A stretch of 64,000 nt of DNA from Hoeflea_A sp965228435 (GTDB lineage Bacteria; Pseudomonadota; Alphaproteobacteria; Rhizobiales; Rhizobiaceae). The DNA lies in the NCBI GenBank assembly GCA_965228435.1, contig OZ245818.1, forward strand, positions 1,612,001 to 1,676,000, given 5' to 3'. The first letter of the stretch is position 1. Each line of letters opens with the position of its first letter. Under the pieces are notes generated by a model. The model saw only the letters and a program-made list of their open reading frames with translations, ran no database searches and was not told where the DNA came from. The translations under genes and the position numbers were made by a program. Below, piece by piece: positions 53,974 through 63,485 of this stretch.

Positions 53974-55044
53974 ATGGCAAATGTGAAGCTCTCGGAACTG
54001 AGCAAGTTCTTCGGAAAGAGCGTGGCAGTCGACAACATCTCCCTGGAGATCAAAGAAGGTGAGTTTTTCTCCCTTCTCGGACCGTCCGGCTGCGGAAAAT
54101 CAACCACGTTGCGGATGATAGCCGGGTTTGAAGAAACGGAAATAGGATCGATCGAGATCGACGGTTCGGACGTTTCGGGACTGCTGCCTGAAAAGCGCGG
54201 CATCGGCTTCGTTTTCCAGAACTACGCCATTTTTCCGCACATGAATGTCTACGACAACATCGCGTTCGGGCTGAGGCTTCGGAAGCTGCCGGCCAGCGAG
54301 ATCGACGGTCGGGTGCGATCCGCCCTAGAACAGGTGGGCATGACCGGCTTCGAAAACCGCTTTCAACGGGAGATGTCAGGCGGGCAGCAGCAGCGCGTCG
54401 CCCTGGCGCGCGTTCTCGTCACCGAGCCGCGGATCCTGCTCCTGGATGAACCGCTTTCGGCGCTCGACAAGAACCTGCGCGAAGAGATGAAATTCTGGAT
54501 CAAGGACCTGCAGGTGTCGCTGGGCATCACCACCATTTACGTCACGCATGACCAGGGCGAGGCTCTGACCATGTCTGACCGGATCGCCGTGATGAACCAC
54601 GGAAAGATCGCCCAGGTCGGAACCCCGCAGGAAATCTACGAACATCCGGCCAACCGTTTCGTCACCGAATTCATCGGGGAATCCAATGTTCTGTCGGCCA
54701 GCGTCAAAGGTCTATCGGACGACAATTGCCAACTCGACATTGCCGGTCATGTGGTCACAGCTCCGGCTCGTGAAGGCATCGCGACCGGTGCAACCGTCAA
54801 TCTGGCGCTTCGCCCGGAACGGGTTCTGGTGGGTGGAGAGGTTGAGAGTGACGGCTGGAACAGCCTCCAACTGCGGGTCGGCAAGGTCACCTATCAGGGT
54901 TCGCTGATCCGCTATCAGTTCGACATGGGTGATCAGCAGTTGATCGCCGAACTCGCCAACCGCCAGGACATGGTGAAGTCAGAGCCTGGTGAAACCGTCC
55001 GGGTCTCATGGCCGGTCGACAGCGGTCGTATCATCACCGAGTAG
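53974..55044 (+). CDS. Polyamine-type ABC transporter ATP-binding protein (PotA-like)
   Basis: A 356-residue ATPase with Walker A GPSGCGKST, signature MSGGQQQR, Walker B ILLLDEPLSALD and the His loop TIYVTHDQ. A C-terminal TOBE domain (FVTEFIGESNVLSA onward, ALRPERV) marks it as an importer of the Pot/Ugp/Mal class. It energises the permeases encoded upstream. Confidence 0.93.
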   Translation: MANVKLSELSKFFGKSVAVDNISLEIKEGEFFSLLGPSGCGKSTTLRMIAGFEETEIGSIEIDGSDVSGLLPEKRGIGFVFQNYAIFPHMNVYDNIAFGLRLRKLPASEIDGRVRSALEQVGMTGFENRFQREMSGGQQQRVALARVLVTEPRILLLDEPLSALDKNLREEMKFWIKDLQVSLGITTIYVTHDQGEALTMSDRIAVMNHGKIAQVGTPQEIYEHPANRFVTEFIGESNVLSASVKGLSDDNCQLDIAGHVVTAPAREGIATGATVNLALRPERVLVGGEVESDGWNSLQLRVGKVTYQGSLIRYQFDMGDQQLIAELANRQDMVKSEPGETVRVSWPVDSGRIITE

Positions 55045-55065
55045 CAAAACGGCACGGAGTCACGC

Positions 55066-56037
55066 ATGCTGGAAACCTTGCGGGCACATATCACACTGGC
55101 ACGCAATGCGTTCTATGATTATCGCCGCTATGCCACCACCAGTTTCGCGATCCGCTCGTCGGGCCGCGAGCATCGTCGGGCCATCATCCGCATCCTGACG
55201 CACTACATCGAAGGCGGGATGAGTTTTCCGGACGTCCGGCTTGGATACGGCCAGGAGAAAATCCAGTCGATCATCTCCAAGGTGCAAGCCTACGTGGCCG
55301 ATTTCGGGGTCGACGAGACTGTCGAATGGGCGGTCTCGACTCTTGAGGACTATGTGGAATACCACCGCGCCAAAGACGCGGTGCCGCCAGAGATCGAGCG
55401 CGCGCTTTCGAAACTGCAAGAGCAGCTTGGGATGAAGGTCCGCAAATCCGCGGGTGGCGCGGAACTGGTGACCGCGTCCGATATTCGCGCCGCCACGGAT
55501 TTCGACTTCGAAGAGTTCCTCAAGAACCGCCACAGCGTGCGCCAATATGCACCCGGTCCAATCGACGATGAGACCATCCGCAGGGCTGTCGCCAACGCCC
55601 AGCAGTCACCCAATGTCTGCAATCGTCAGACCTGCCGCGTCTATGCGCTCAACCGCCGCGACGATGTGCAGAGGGTGCTCGATTACCAGGCCGGAAACGC
55701 CGGCTTCCGCCAGGAAATCGAAACGGTGTTCGTCATCACATCGAACATGTCGCATCTCAACCTCATCGGCGAGCGCTACCAGGGATGGATCGACGGCGGA
55801 ATATTTGCCATGACCCTCGCCCTTTCCCTGCATGCGGAAGGTCTCGGCGCCTGCTTCCTGAACTGGAGCGTCGAAATGGAACAGGACCGCGCTCTGCGTC
55901 AATGCATCGGCATTCCGGACAATGAAATCGTGATCACCATGATGTCCGCCGGACATCTGAAGGAGGAATTCCGCGTACCGGTTTCCCAGCGCAAACCGCT
56001 CGACGACGTGCTGATCCTCAATCCGAACCTGGCCTGA
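55066..56037 (+). CDS. Nitroreductase-family protein with extra N-terminal domain
   Basis: A 323-residue protein. Residues 1 to about 145 are a helical domain of unknown role, and the rest is a nitroreductase/FMN-binding fold (NRHSVRQYAPGPIDDETIRR, AQQSPNVCNRQTCRVYAL, LHAEGLGACFLNWSVE). FMN-dependent reduction by NAD(P)H is likely. It starts 21 bases after the ABC ATPase gene, so it is probably part of that operon. The same layout is seen in proteins of some polysaccharide gene clusters, which is an alternative context. Confidence 0.85.
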   Translation: MLETLRAHITLARNAFYDYRRYATTSFAIRSSGREHRRAIIRILTHYIEGGMSFPDVRLGYGQEKIQSIISKVQAYVADFGVDETVEWAVSTLEDYVEYHRAKDAVPPEIERALSKLQEQLGMKVRKSAGGAELVTASDIRAATDFDFEEFLKNRHSVRQYAPGPIDDETIRRAVANAQQSPNVCNRQTCRVYALNRRDDVQRVLDYQAGNAGFRQEIETVFVITSNMSHLNLIGERYQGWIDGGIFAMTLALSLHAEGLGACFLNWSVEMEQDRALRQCIGIPDNEIVITMMSAGHLKEEFRVPVSQRKPLDDVLILNPNLA

Positions 56038-56094
56038 CCGCTGGTCGGCGACTGGCTGGCTGTTCGCAGATTGGTTAGGATCGGCAAAAGAACC

Positions 56095-58764
56095 ATGACC
56101 GATCGACACCAACGCACACAGATCATCAGCCGCCCGCCTCTGCAGCAGCAATTCCTGTCGCGGCGCAAGCGCAGCCTGACGCTGGTCGAGGCACCCGCGG
56201 GTTATGGCAAGACCACCCTGATGAAATCCTGGATGCAGGAGTTGCAGGGTATGGACGTCGCGACGGCCTGGGTTTCCTTCAGCGCCGACGGTGAACCCGG
56301 CAACCTCTTTGAGGGTCTGCTGGCACAGATTGAAGGCGGCGACGACTCCGTCGAGAAGGGGCTGCCGATGACCTCCAAGACGGTCGGTCTCGACACCGAG
56401 GCATCGCGGGCCATCTTCCGGCTTCTCAACGAGGTCGATCGCCCGAGTTGCATTTTCTTCGACGACTTTCACGAGGCCCGTCCACTGGACAGCGATTTCG
56501 TCTACCGCCTCATGCTGCAGGGCCGCGGGCGCTACCATATCGTCATCGGGAGCCGCGAAGCCCCGGACTTTCCGCTGGCCAAGCTGCGAATGGAAAACGA
56601 GGTTTCCGATTTCGGCCTGGACGACCTGAAATTCGATCGCACGGAAACCCAACAACTGCTCTCCGGCGTCGTCTCGGACGAACTGATCGACAGCTATTTC
56701 AGATATTCCGAAGGCTGGGTCGCCGCATTGCAGTTGTTGCGCCAGTCGGAGCCGATCGATCTTCGCGATATCGCCGCCTTCGGTCAGCATTCGGACATCG
56801 CCAACTATCTCAACGAACAGTTCTTTCAGCAGCTCTCGGAGGATACCAAGGCCTTCCTGCTGGACACGGCGCACCTCAAATCGGTCAATGGCGACCTGGC
56901 CGATTATATTCGCGAGCGGTCCGACAGCTGGCAGATCCTGACGGAGCTTGCCGAGTCGCACTCACTGGTGTTCGAGCAGCCGAGCCGCGACGATCCCTGG
57001 TTTCGTTACCATCAGCTGTTGCGCGATTTTCTGATCAAGAAGCAGAAAATGTTCGGCAAAGCGGTCCTGACCAGATTGCACACCAGAGCGGCCGAATGGC
57101 TTTGCCGCAACAATCGGCTGAGCTCCGCGATCAGGCACGCCAATTTCGCCGGCGCGCCGGAGTTGGCAGCCCAAATGATTCTCGATGCCGGCGGTTTGCA
57201 GATCGGTATCCGGGAGGGGTCCATGCGGCTCGCCGCCTGCATGGAACAGATCCCGCTGCGGCTGGTCAACAATTCGCCGCGCCTCAGCATCGCCCGGGCC
57301 TATCTGCTGCTCAAGGGCGCCCGTGTTCCGGAAGCCATCCTGCACATCAATGAAGTGCGCGAGAACGCCGACCCCGCGGACGAGAACCTCACTCGCGAAC
57401 TGGTCATGGTCGAGGCGCATCTGCGGCTCTACGAAGACCGCCATCTTTCCCGTACCCAGCTCGCGGCCCTGGAGCACACCGCCGAGACCACTCCGGTCCA
57501 GTACCGCCTGATGCGGGGCCTGCTGTTCAATTTCCTTTGTGTCTTCTATTTGCAGAACGGGGAGCTTGAAAAATCGCAAGTCGCCGGCGAATCCGCCATG
57601 GCGCTCTACACGGATATTGGCCTCGCCCATTTGCAGTTCTTCATGTACCTGCACTTGAGCGCCGTCGACCTTGATATCGGCCGCTATGAAAGCGCACTGA
57701 AGGCGAGAGAAACCGCCTGTGAGGTCACCCGCCGGCATTTCGACTTCGATCCGGCCCTGCTCGCTCTCGCCGATATCTATTATTGCGAAATCGCCCTCGA
57801 GAAGAACGATGTCGATGGACTGGAAGAGCGCATCAGCCGCGCGGTCGCCCAGGCGGACAAGGGCGAAAGCTGGACCGAGGCCTTTCTCGCCGGCTACCAG
57901 ACCTGCCTGATGCTGTGCTTTCGCAAGGGCGACTTCGAAGCCGCGGTCGACTATGTCTCGCGCGCCGAAACGATGATCGCGCGGCGTGGAATGTGGCGCT
58001 TTTCCCGCCAACTCAAGTTGCTTCAGCTGGATCTGGCGGTGCGCGCCGGCCACGACGCTGAAGCGCGAAGGTTGGCGGCCGCGGCCCGAACCATGCTGGC
58101 CGAAAAGGATCTGGACAAGAACCTGCGCTGGCGCGGAAACATGCTCGCCCGACTGGCGCTGGCGCGGTTCGAGGCCCGTTATGGCAGCGCTGAAGAGGCT
58201 CTGCGTCTGCTGACCGAGATCGAAGACAGCTGCGTCGCCAACGGCCTGAAGCGCTATCTGCTGCGCGCCAGGATCTTCAAGGTCGTCGTGGCGGCGCAAG
58301 CCGAAGATCGCGACCTGGCAACGGTCACTCTGAAATCCGCGTTGGAGCTGGTCGATGACCATCGTTTCATCGGCGCTTTCCTCAACGAAGGCGATGCCTT
58401 TGCCGAAGCCGCGCGGCAGACCGTGCGACAAACCGGCGTGACCGGTTACAGCAAGGACGAGCTGTCCCTGCTGACCCAGATCCTCTGGTCGCACGCCAAC
58501 GATACCGAAACATCCGCCGTCTCCATCCTGACGGAAATCCTGACCGAGCGGGAATTTGCCGTGCTCGAACAGTTGGCCGAGGGCCATTCCAACAAGGTCA
58601 TTGCACGGCACTTCAGCCTGAGCGAGCCCACCGTCAAGTTTCACGTCAAGAACATTTTCGGCAAACTGGGTGTCAATTCGCGCAAAATGGCGGCCAATCT
58701 GGCGATCAGTCACGGTCTCGGCAATGAAGAGACGCCCTCACCCGAGGTTGCCACCGCACCGTGA
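56095..58764 (+). CDS. MalT-like LuxR-family transcriptional activator (STAND ATPase)
   Basis: An 889-residue regulator (ATG 56095; an in-frame start at 56071 adds eight residues). The N-terminal ATPase has a Walker A in VEAPAGYGKTTLMKSW and a Walker B-like CIFFDDFHEAR. A long helical tetratricopeptide-like region follows, and a C-terminal LuxR helix-turn-helix (LTEREFAVLEQLAEGHSNKV, then IARHFSLSEPTVKFHVKNIF). Such proteins are switched on by a small inducer and ATP. It directly precedes the HyuA/DUF917 pair and is a likely activator of it. Confidence 0.9.
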   Translation: MTDRHQRTQIISRPPLQQQFLSRRKRSLTLVEAPAGYGKTTLMKSWMQELQGMDVATAWVSFSADGEPGNLFEGLLAQIEGGDDSVEKGLPMTSKTVGLDTEASRAIFRLLNEVDRPSCIFFDDFHEARPLDSDFVYRLMLQGRGRYHIVIGSREAPDFPLAKLRMENEVSDFGLDDLKFDRTETQQLLSGVVSDELIDSYFRYSEGWVAALQLLRQSEPIDLRDIAAFGQHSDIANYLNEQFFQQLSEDTKAFLLDTAHLKSVNGDLADYIRERSDSWQILTELAESHSLVFEQPSRDDPWFRYHQLLRDFLIKKQKMFGKAVLTRLHTRAAEWLCRNNRLSSAIRHANFAGAPELAAQMILDAGGLQIGIREGSMRLAACMEQIPLRLVNNSPRLSIARAYLLLKGARVPEAILHINEVRENADPADENLTRELVMVEAHLRLYEDRHLSRTQLAALEHTAETTPVQYRLMRGLLFNFLCVFYLQNGELEKSQVAGESAMALYTDIGLAHLQFFMYLHLSAVDLDIGRYESALKARETACEVTRRHFDFDPALLALADIYYCEIALEKNDVDGLEERISRAVAQADKGESWTEAFLAGYQTCLMLCFRKGDFEAAVDYVSRAETMIARRGMWRFSRQLKLLQLDLAVRAGHDAEARRLAAAARTMLAEKDLDKNLRWRGNMLARLALARFEARYGSAEEALRLLTEIEDSCVANGLKRYLLRARIFKVVVAAQAEDRDLATVTLKSALELVDDHRFIGAFLNEGDAFAEAARQTVRQTGVTGYSKDELSLLTQILWSHANDTETSAVSILTEILTEREFAVLEQLAEGHSNKVIARHFSLSEPTVKFHVKNIFGKLGVNSRKMAANLAISHGLGNEETPSPEVATAP

Positions 58765-58870
58765 GACTATCCGAATTACACCGGCACCTATCCCTTCCGA
58801 CGCTTGCGGAAATCCCGACCAAATACCGATAATCGGGCCAACGAGGATATCGCGTTGGAGGAATTTACTG

Positions 58871-60430
58871 ATGCACATTGGTGTTGACGTCGGTGGCACG
58901 AACACCGACGCCGCCCTGTTGGACGGAAACCGTGTCCTGTCCTCCATTAAATCGCCAACGACCGGCGACGTCGGCCGCGGCGTTGTCGGCGCCATCGGCC
59001 AGGTGCTGAAACAATCCGGCTGTCAGGTCACCGACATCACCAGTGTGATGATCGGCACCACGCAGTTCACCAATGCCTTTGTCGAGGGAAAGAAACTGGT
59101 GCCTGTCGCGACGTTTCGCGCCGCCCTGCCGGCCACCCGCGATGTCATGCCGATGGTCGAATTTCCACCTCACCTGAAAGGGCCGATCGGCGATCTGTCC
59201 TACCTGGTCAAGGGCGGATACGAGTTTGACGGGCGGCATATTTCTCCACTGGACGAAATGGCGGTTGCCAGCGGCGCCCGTGACATGAAGGCACGCGGCG
59301 TCAAATCCGCGGCGGTCTCCAGCGTATTTGCGCCGATCAACGACGCCATGGAAAAGAGGATGGCCGAGATCATCCTCAATGAAGCGCCGGATACTGAAAT
59401 CACGCTGTCCAGCGAGATCGGCCGGGTCGGCCTGATCGAACGCGAAAACGCGACCATCATGAACGCGTCCCTCGCCACGTTGTCGAAAACCGTTGTCAAC
59501 GCCTTTCGATCGGCGCTGTCCGAGCTTGAGATCACCTGTCCTTTCTACATCAGCCAGAATGACGGCACGCTGATGACGGCGGAATTTGCGGAAAAGTACC
59601 CGGTGCTGACCTTCGCATCGGGTCCAACCAATTCGATGCGCGGCGCTGCCTTCCTATCGGGGATCGAGGACGGCATTGTCGTCGATATCGGCGGCACGAC
59701 CTCCGACGTCGGAGTGCTCAAGGGCGGATTTCCGAGGGAGTCTGCGGTTTCAGTCGACATCGGCAGCGTACGCACCAATTTCCGTATGCCCGATGTCCTG
59801 GCCATCGGCCTTGGCGGCGGCAGCATCGTGCGCGGCAGCGCTGCCGACTGCAGTGTCGGTCCTGATTCCGTCGCCCTCGAGCTCCTCGACAAGGCGCTGG
59901 TCTTTGGCGGCGACACGCTGACCGCAACCGATATCGCCGTCGCCGCCGGCTACGCCGATATCGGCGACCGGGCCGGCGTGGGCCACCTGGATCGACCGCT
60001 TGTCGATGCGGCCGTCGACCGCATCCATGACCTGATCGAAGAGGCGGTCGACCGGGTCAAATCCAGCAAGGGCAATGTGCCGGTCGTGCTCGTCGGCGGT
60101 GGCAGCATCCTGCTCGACCGCCCGATCAAGGGCGCTTCGGACGTCATCAAGCCGGAACTGTCGGGTGTCGCCAACGCCATCGGCGCCGGTCTCGCGCAGG
60201 TCGGTGGAGAAGTGGACCGGGTTTATTCCTATGGCGATCTTGGCCGCGACGCGGCGCTCGATCACGCGCGGCAGGAGGCCACGGATCGCGCCGTCAATGC
60301 CGGTGCGAATGCCGAAACCGTGGCGATCGTCAGCATCGAGGAAGTGCCGCTCACCTATCTTCCCGCCGGCGCCGTTCGCGTCAAGGTCAAGGCCATCGGC
60401 GATCTGGAAATGCAGGAACTGGTACAATGA
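58871..60430 (+). CDS. Hydantoinase/oxoprolinase family protein (HyuA-like, short form)
   Basis: A 519-residue protein with GGAGGAA ahead of ATG 58871. The actin-like ATPase signatures are HIGVDVGGTNTDAALLDG, VDIGGTTSDVG and LGGGSIVRG. The family hydrolyses cyclic amides using ATP. It is much shorter than classical N-methylhydantoinase A (about 680 residues). It is ATGA-coupled to a DUF917 gene, the usual partner of this short form. Confidence 0.9.
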   Translation: MHIGVDVGGTNTDAALLDGNRVLSSIKSPTTGDVGRGVVGAIGQVLKQSGCQVTDITSVMIGTTQFTNAFVEGKKLVPVATFRAALPATRDVMPMVEFPPHLKGPIGDLSYLVKGGYEFDGRHISPLDEMAVASGARDMKARGVKSAAVSSVFAPINDAMEKRMAEIILNEAPDTEITLSSEIGRVGLIERENATIMNASLATLSKTVVNAFRSALSELEITCPFYISQNDGTLMTAEFAEKYPVLTFASGPTNSMRGAAFLSGIEDGIVVDIGGTTSDVGVLKGGFPRESAVSVDIGSVRTNFRMPDVLAIGLGGGSIVRGSAADCSVGPDSVALELLDKALVFGGDTLTATDIAVAAGYADIGDRAGVGHLDRPLVDAAVDRIHDLIEEAVDRVKSSKGNVPVVLVGGGSILLDRPIKGASDVIKPELSGVANAIGAGLAQVGGEVDRVYSYGDLGRDAALDHARQEATDRAVNAGANAETVAIVSIEEVPLTYLPAGAVRVKVKAIGDLEMQELVQ

Positions 60431-61548
60431 CGGCGATTACTCTCGACAACCTGGCCGATTTCATCCGCGGCACCGCGATCCTCGGCACCGGCGGCGGTGG
60501 CGACCCCTATATCGGCCGCCTGATGCTGCAGCAGGAGCTGGAAAAGTGCGAGGCGATCGAGTTGATCGACCCGCAGGACGTCGGCGACGACATCTTCGCC
60601 GTGACGGTGGCCTGCATGGGCGCACCGACAGTGTTCGGCGAAAAGCTCCCCAACGCCACCACCGCCATTGATGGCATCCGCCGCATGGAGCGCGAGGTCG
60701 GGCGCAAGATCAACGCCGTCATGCCGCTCGAGGCAGGTGGCGTGAATGCGACGCTGCCGCTGGTGGTCGCCGCCCGCATGGGTCTGCCGGTCATCGACGG
60801 CGACGGAATGGGTCGCGCCTTCCCGGAGTTCCAGATGACCACCTTCAACATCTGCGGGGTGGACTGCAGTCCGTTCGTCATGTCGGACGATTTCGGCAAC
60901 ACCGTTCTTTTGGAGACCGATAGCGCGCTCCGGACCGAGACCTATGGCCGGCCGGTCTGCGTCAAGATGGGGGGTATCGCCCAGGTCGCGAGCTACGCCA
61001 TGACAGGCGAGCAGGTGCGGGAAAGCTGCGTTGCCCGAACGGTCACACTGGCGCGCGAAATCGGCAAAACCGTGCGCGAGGCCCGTATCGCCGGTGAAAT
61101 GGATATCTGCGATGCGCTGGTCGAATACTTCAAGACGGCCAACCCGCCGCGGTTTTCGCAGATCCTTTTCGACGGCAAGGTCCAGGACATTATCCGCGAA
61201 ACCCGGGATGGCTGGACCCATGGTGAGGTGTTCCTGGAAGGTCTGAACGAGGCCGACGGCGAAATGCTGATCACCTTCCGCAATGAGTACTCCCAAGCCA
61301 AGAGCAACGGCAAGACGGTAGCCATCGTGCCCGACCTGATCGCCGTGCTCGACCGCGAAACAGGCGAACCGATCACCACCGAAACGCTGCGCTACGGCCA
61401 GCGGGTCAAGGTGATCGGTATCGCCGCACTGCCGGTGATGCGGTCCAAGACGGCCGTCGAGATCTTCGGCCCCCGGGCCTTTGCGATCGATGAGGATTTT
61501 CAGCCGCTGGAATCGCTGGCCTGGAGCGAGGCCGAGGAAGCCGTTTGA
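60427..61548 (+). CDS. DUF917 family protein (HyuA partner)
   Basis: A 373-residue protein starting inside the stop of the HyuA-like gene. The DUF917 opening RGTAILGTGGGGDPYIGRLM and EAGGVNATLPLVVAARMGLP with DGDGMGRAFPEFQM are conserved. DUF917 proteins are nearly always found next to hydantoinase/oxoprolinase proteins and are thought to act with them; the chemistry is not settled. It ends six bases from the convergent Fe-S protein gene. Confidence 0.9.
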   Translation: MTAITLDNLADFIRGTAILGTGGGGDPYIGRLMLQQELEKCEAIELIDPQDVGDDIFAVTVACMGAPTVFGEKLPNATTAIDGIRRMEREVGRKINAVMPLEAGGVNATLPLVVAARMGLPVIDGDGMGRAFPEFQMTTFNICGVDCSPFVMSDDFGNTVLLETDSALRTETYGRPVCVKMGGIAQVASYAMTGEQVRESCVARTVTLAREIGKTVREARIAGEMDICDALVEYFKTANPPRFSQILFDGKVQDIIRETRDGWTHGEVFLEGLNEADGEMLITFRNEYSQAKSNGKTVAIVPDLIAVLDRETGEPITTETLRYGQRVKVIGIAALPVMRSKTAVEIFGPRAFAIDEDFQPLESLAWSEAEEAV

Positions 61549-61554
61549 CTTAGA

Positions 61555-62691
61555 CTAGATATCCGGCTCGCCGCGGATGCGCCGCCACCACTGGCCGGGT
61601 TTCAACCGCGCGGCGAGGCCGCGTCTGGTTTCCAGGTAGAGCGCCAGCTTGCGATATTTCGACGTCGCCAGGGCGTTGAAGATTCGGCCGTAAAGTGTCT
61701 CTTTCGACTGGTTGAAGGGGCAGACCCGCATGCAGATGGCGCAGTCGGACTTGAGCTTGGCCCAGTAGCCGAAGCATTTTTCGCAATCGGCCGACCACTT
61801 CTTCACACCCTTGATGGTCGACACGCTGTCATTGTCTTCCTGCGGCGGACCAAATGGCAGCGCCCGTGGTGGGCAGGCATCGGCGCACTTTGTGCAGATA
61901 TCGCAATAGGCGCGAATGCCAATCGGCTTCGGCGCGTCCGTGGCCAGCGGCATGGTGGTGAAGATCTTGGAGAAGCGCACCCGCGGCCCGAATTCCGGAG
62001 TAATCACCATCTGGTTGCGACCGTATTCTCCGAGGCCGGCCTTGACCGCATAGGGGATAACCAGCGCCGTATCGTTCATCGACGGCACGGCCTCGTAGCC
62101 GCAATTGCGGATGTAGGTGGCAAGCTGGATGACGATTGCCGCTTCGTGGGAATATTCCAGGCCGGTGGAGACACCCGCCAGTGCAGACGGATAGGTGGCC
62201 ACCAGATCCTCGTTCATCGCATGGCCCATGACAATGACGTGGGTGAGCCCCTCCGGCAGGCCGAGATCAGTCGGCGAGAAGTCACGGGTGTCGACGCGGG
62301 CCGAATAGTGCCAGCGCGGATCAACCTCGGTGATGCCAACGAGATCCGCCCCGAAGAGCTTCGCCAGCGATTTGATCTCCGCTGCCTGCGCGGCGACATC
62401 ATCGACTGGAACCTGCTCGTCGGCGACGGGTGTGTCATAGCGGATGGCCGCCTGAAAGCCCTCTCGCTCCCCGTCGTCATTGTTGCGGTTGGAAATCAGA
62501 TCGGAGATGGCCCAGGAGGCATTGCGCAGGGCGAAATCCTTCTGCGCGAAGCCTTCGCCGCGACGGGGTGCCGCCTCCATCCTGTAACTGGCGAAGAACG
62601 CGTCCGTATCCTTGCTGCGCACGCGCTCATCCCAGAAGGCCCGGGTGAACATGTCGTTCATCTGGTTGAACGGCTCGAACGCGTCGCTCAC
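61555..62691 (-). CDS. Reductive dehalogenase-like double 4Fe-4S protein
   Basis: A 378-residue protein counted from GTG 62691. Two iron-sulfur sets are visible: Cys263, 266, 269 and 273 (CDICTKCADACP) and Cys303/306 with 317, 320 and 324 (CAICMRVCPF). The middle region (GLGEYGRNQMVITPEFGPRVRFSK, split here as GLGEYGRNQMVITPEFG and RVRFSK) matches the cobalamin-binding part of reductive dehalogenase and QueG-like proteins. It has no Tat signal and no fused reductase, unlike respiratory or NADPH-type dehalogenases. The frame stays coding upstream to CTG 62793, which has GGAGG nine bases ahead; that may be the true start and would give 412 residues. Confidence 0.8.
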   Translation of the reverse strand: MSDAFEPFNQMNDMFTRAFWDERVRSKDTDAFFASYRMEAAPRRGEGFAQKDFALRNASWAISDLISNRNNDDGEREGFQAAIRYDTPVADEQVPVDDVAAQAAEIKSLAKLFGADLVGITEVDPRWHYSARVDTRDFSPTDLGLPEGLTHVIVMGHAMNEDLVATYPSALAGVSTGLEYSHEAAIVIQLATYIRNCGYEAVPSMNDTALVIPYAVKAGLGEYGRNQMVITPEFGPRVRFSKIFTTMPLATDAPKPIGIRAYCDICTKCADACPPRALPFGPPQEDNDSVSTIKGVKKWSADCEKCFGYWAKLKSDCAICMRVCPFNQSKETLYGRIFNALATSKYRKLALYLETRRGLAARLKPGQWWRRIRGEPDI

Positions 62692-62838
62692 CTCAATGCC
62701 TGCCGCTGCATCGCTTTCAGCGAACTTGGCGTTGAGTTGGGCAATCGTATCGCCGTCGAGTGTCTCTGCAGATCGATTGGATGGCCAGGCCAGTGTTCAA
62801 ATCCTCCAGCAAGCGATACTGGCATTTCCGCCGAAATT

Positions 62839-62850
62839 TTCCAATTGGAA
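62839..62850. promoter_or_regulatory. Palindrome ahead of the Fe-S protein gene
   Basis: TTCCAATTGGAA is an exact 12-base palindrome, followed on the plus strand by a second ggaa...ttcc dyad ending at 62858. It sits between the AhpD-like and dehalogenase-like genes, 46 bases ahead of the possible CTG start. It could be an operator for the GntR/UTRA regulator encoded at the right edge. Confidence 0.35.
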
Positions 62851-62860
62851 CATATTCCGG

Positions 62861-63469
62861 TTAGCTATGGTTCCAGTCGTCCGGATCAGCGGAATTGTTC
62901 GGCGAAAGGCCGAGAATATCACCCTCTGTCGAACATCCGAGACCGAGAACCGTGCGGTTGGCATAGCTGAAATAGGCTGTGACCTGGTTGATCTCCAGGA
63001 TTTGGCCGTCATCGAAACCGGCCGTGCGAAGTCCCTCGATATCGTCTCGCGTGACGGAAGGAGGATCTTGCGTGAGCTTTCGGGCATAGGCCATCGCCAG
63101 TTTCTGCGCGTCGTCCAGCGGAGCGCTGTCGACATCGCGGATGTCGATGGAGCGCCGGATGGCATTCGCCCGGTTGTCATCCTGAAGTAGGCGCCTAAGG
63201 CCTGCAAAATGATGTTCGACGCAGTAGTCACAGCGATTCAGCGAACTCACCCAGACGCCCAAGGTTTCCAGGAACCATTTCGGCACCGTGTTGGCGGAGT
63301 GGTGCAGGACATATTTGTAGATCGCCATGTGCCCCTCCATCGTGTGGGGACGCAGCGAATGCATCATCATGATGTTGTCGACATTGTTATCCGGCCCTTT
63401 GACCCGATCGTAGAGCATCTTCAGACGATCCGAGGCGTCGTCATAGGCGACGGTATCAATCCATGCCAT
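62861..63469 (-). CDS. AhpD-like carboxymuconolactone decarboxylase-family protein
   Basis: A 202-residue protein. ATG 63469 has AAGGAA five bases upstream; an earlier in-frame start at 63520 adds an unrelated leader. The redox CxxC with histidine is Cys80-Asp-Tyr-Cys83 followed by His86 and His87 (CDYCVEHH), as in AhpD-like peroxidases. It reduces peroxides or a partner protein in known relatives. It lies between the GntR gene and the dehalogenase-like gene on the same strand. Confidence 0.88.
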   Translation of the reverse strand: MAWIDTVAYDDASDRLKMLYDRVKGPDNNVDNIMMMHSLRPHTMEGHMAIYKYVLHHSANTVPKWFLETLGVWVSSLNRCDYCVEHHFAGLRRLLQDDNRANAIRRSIDIRDVDSAPLDDAQKLAMAYARKLTQDPPSVTRDDIEGLRTAGFDDGQILEINQVTAYFSYANRTVLGLGCSTEGDILGLSPNNSADPDDWNHS

Positions 63470-63485
63470 TGGAATTCCTTGCATC

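Noticed and set aside
55606..58713. Long minus-strand frames opposite the nitroreductase and MalT-like genes
   Set aside because: No recognisable domain or start signal; the plus strand explains the sequence fully.
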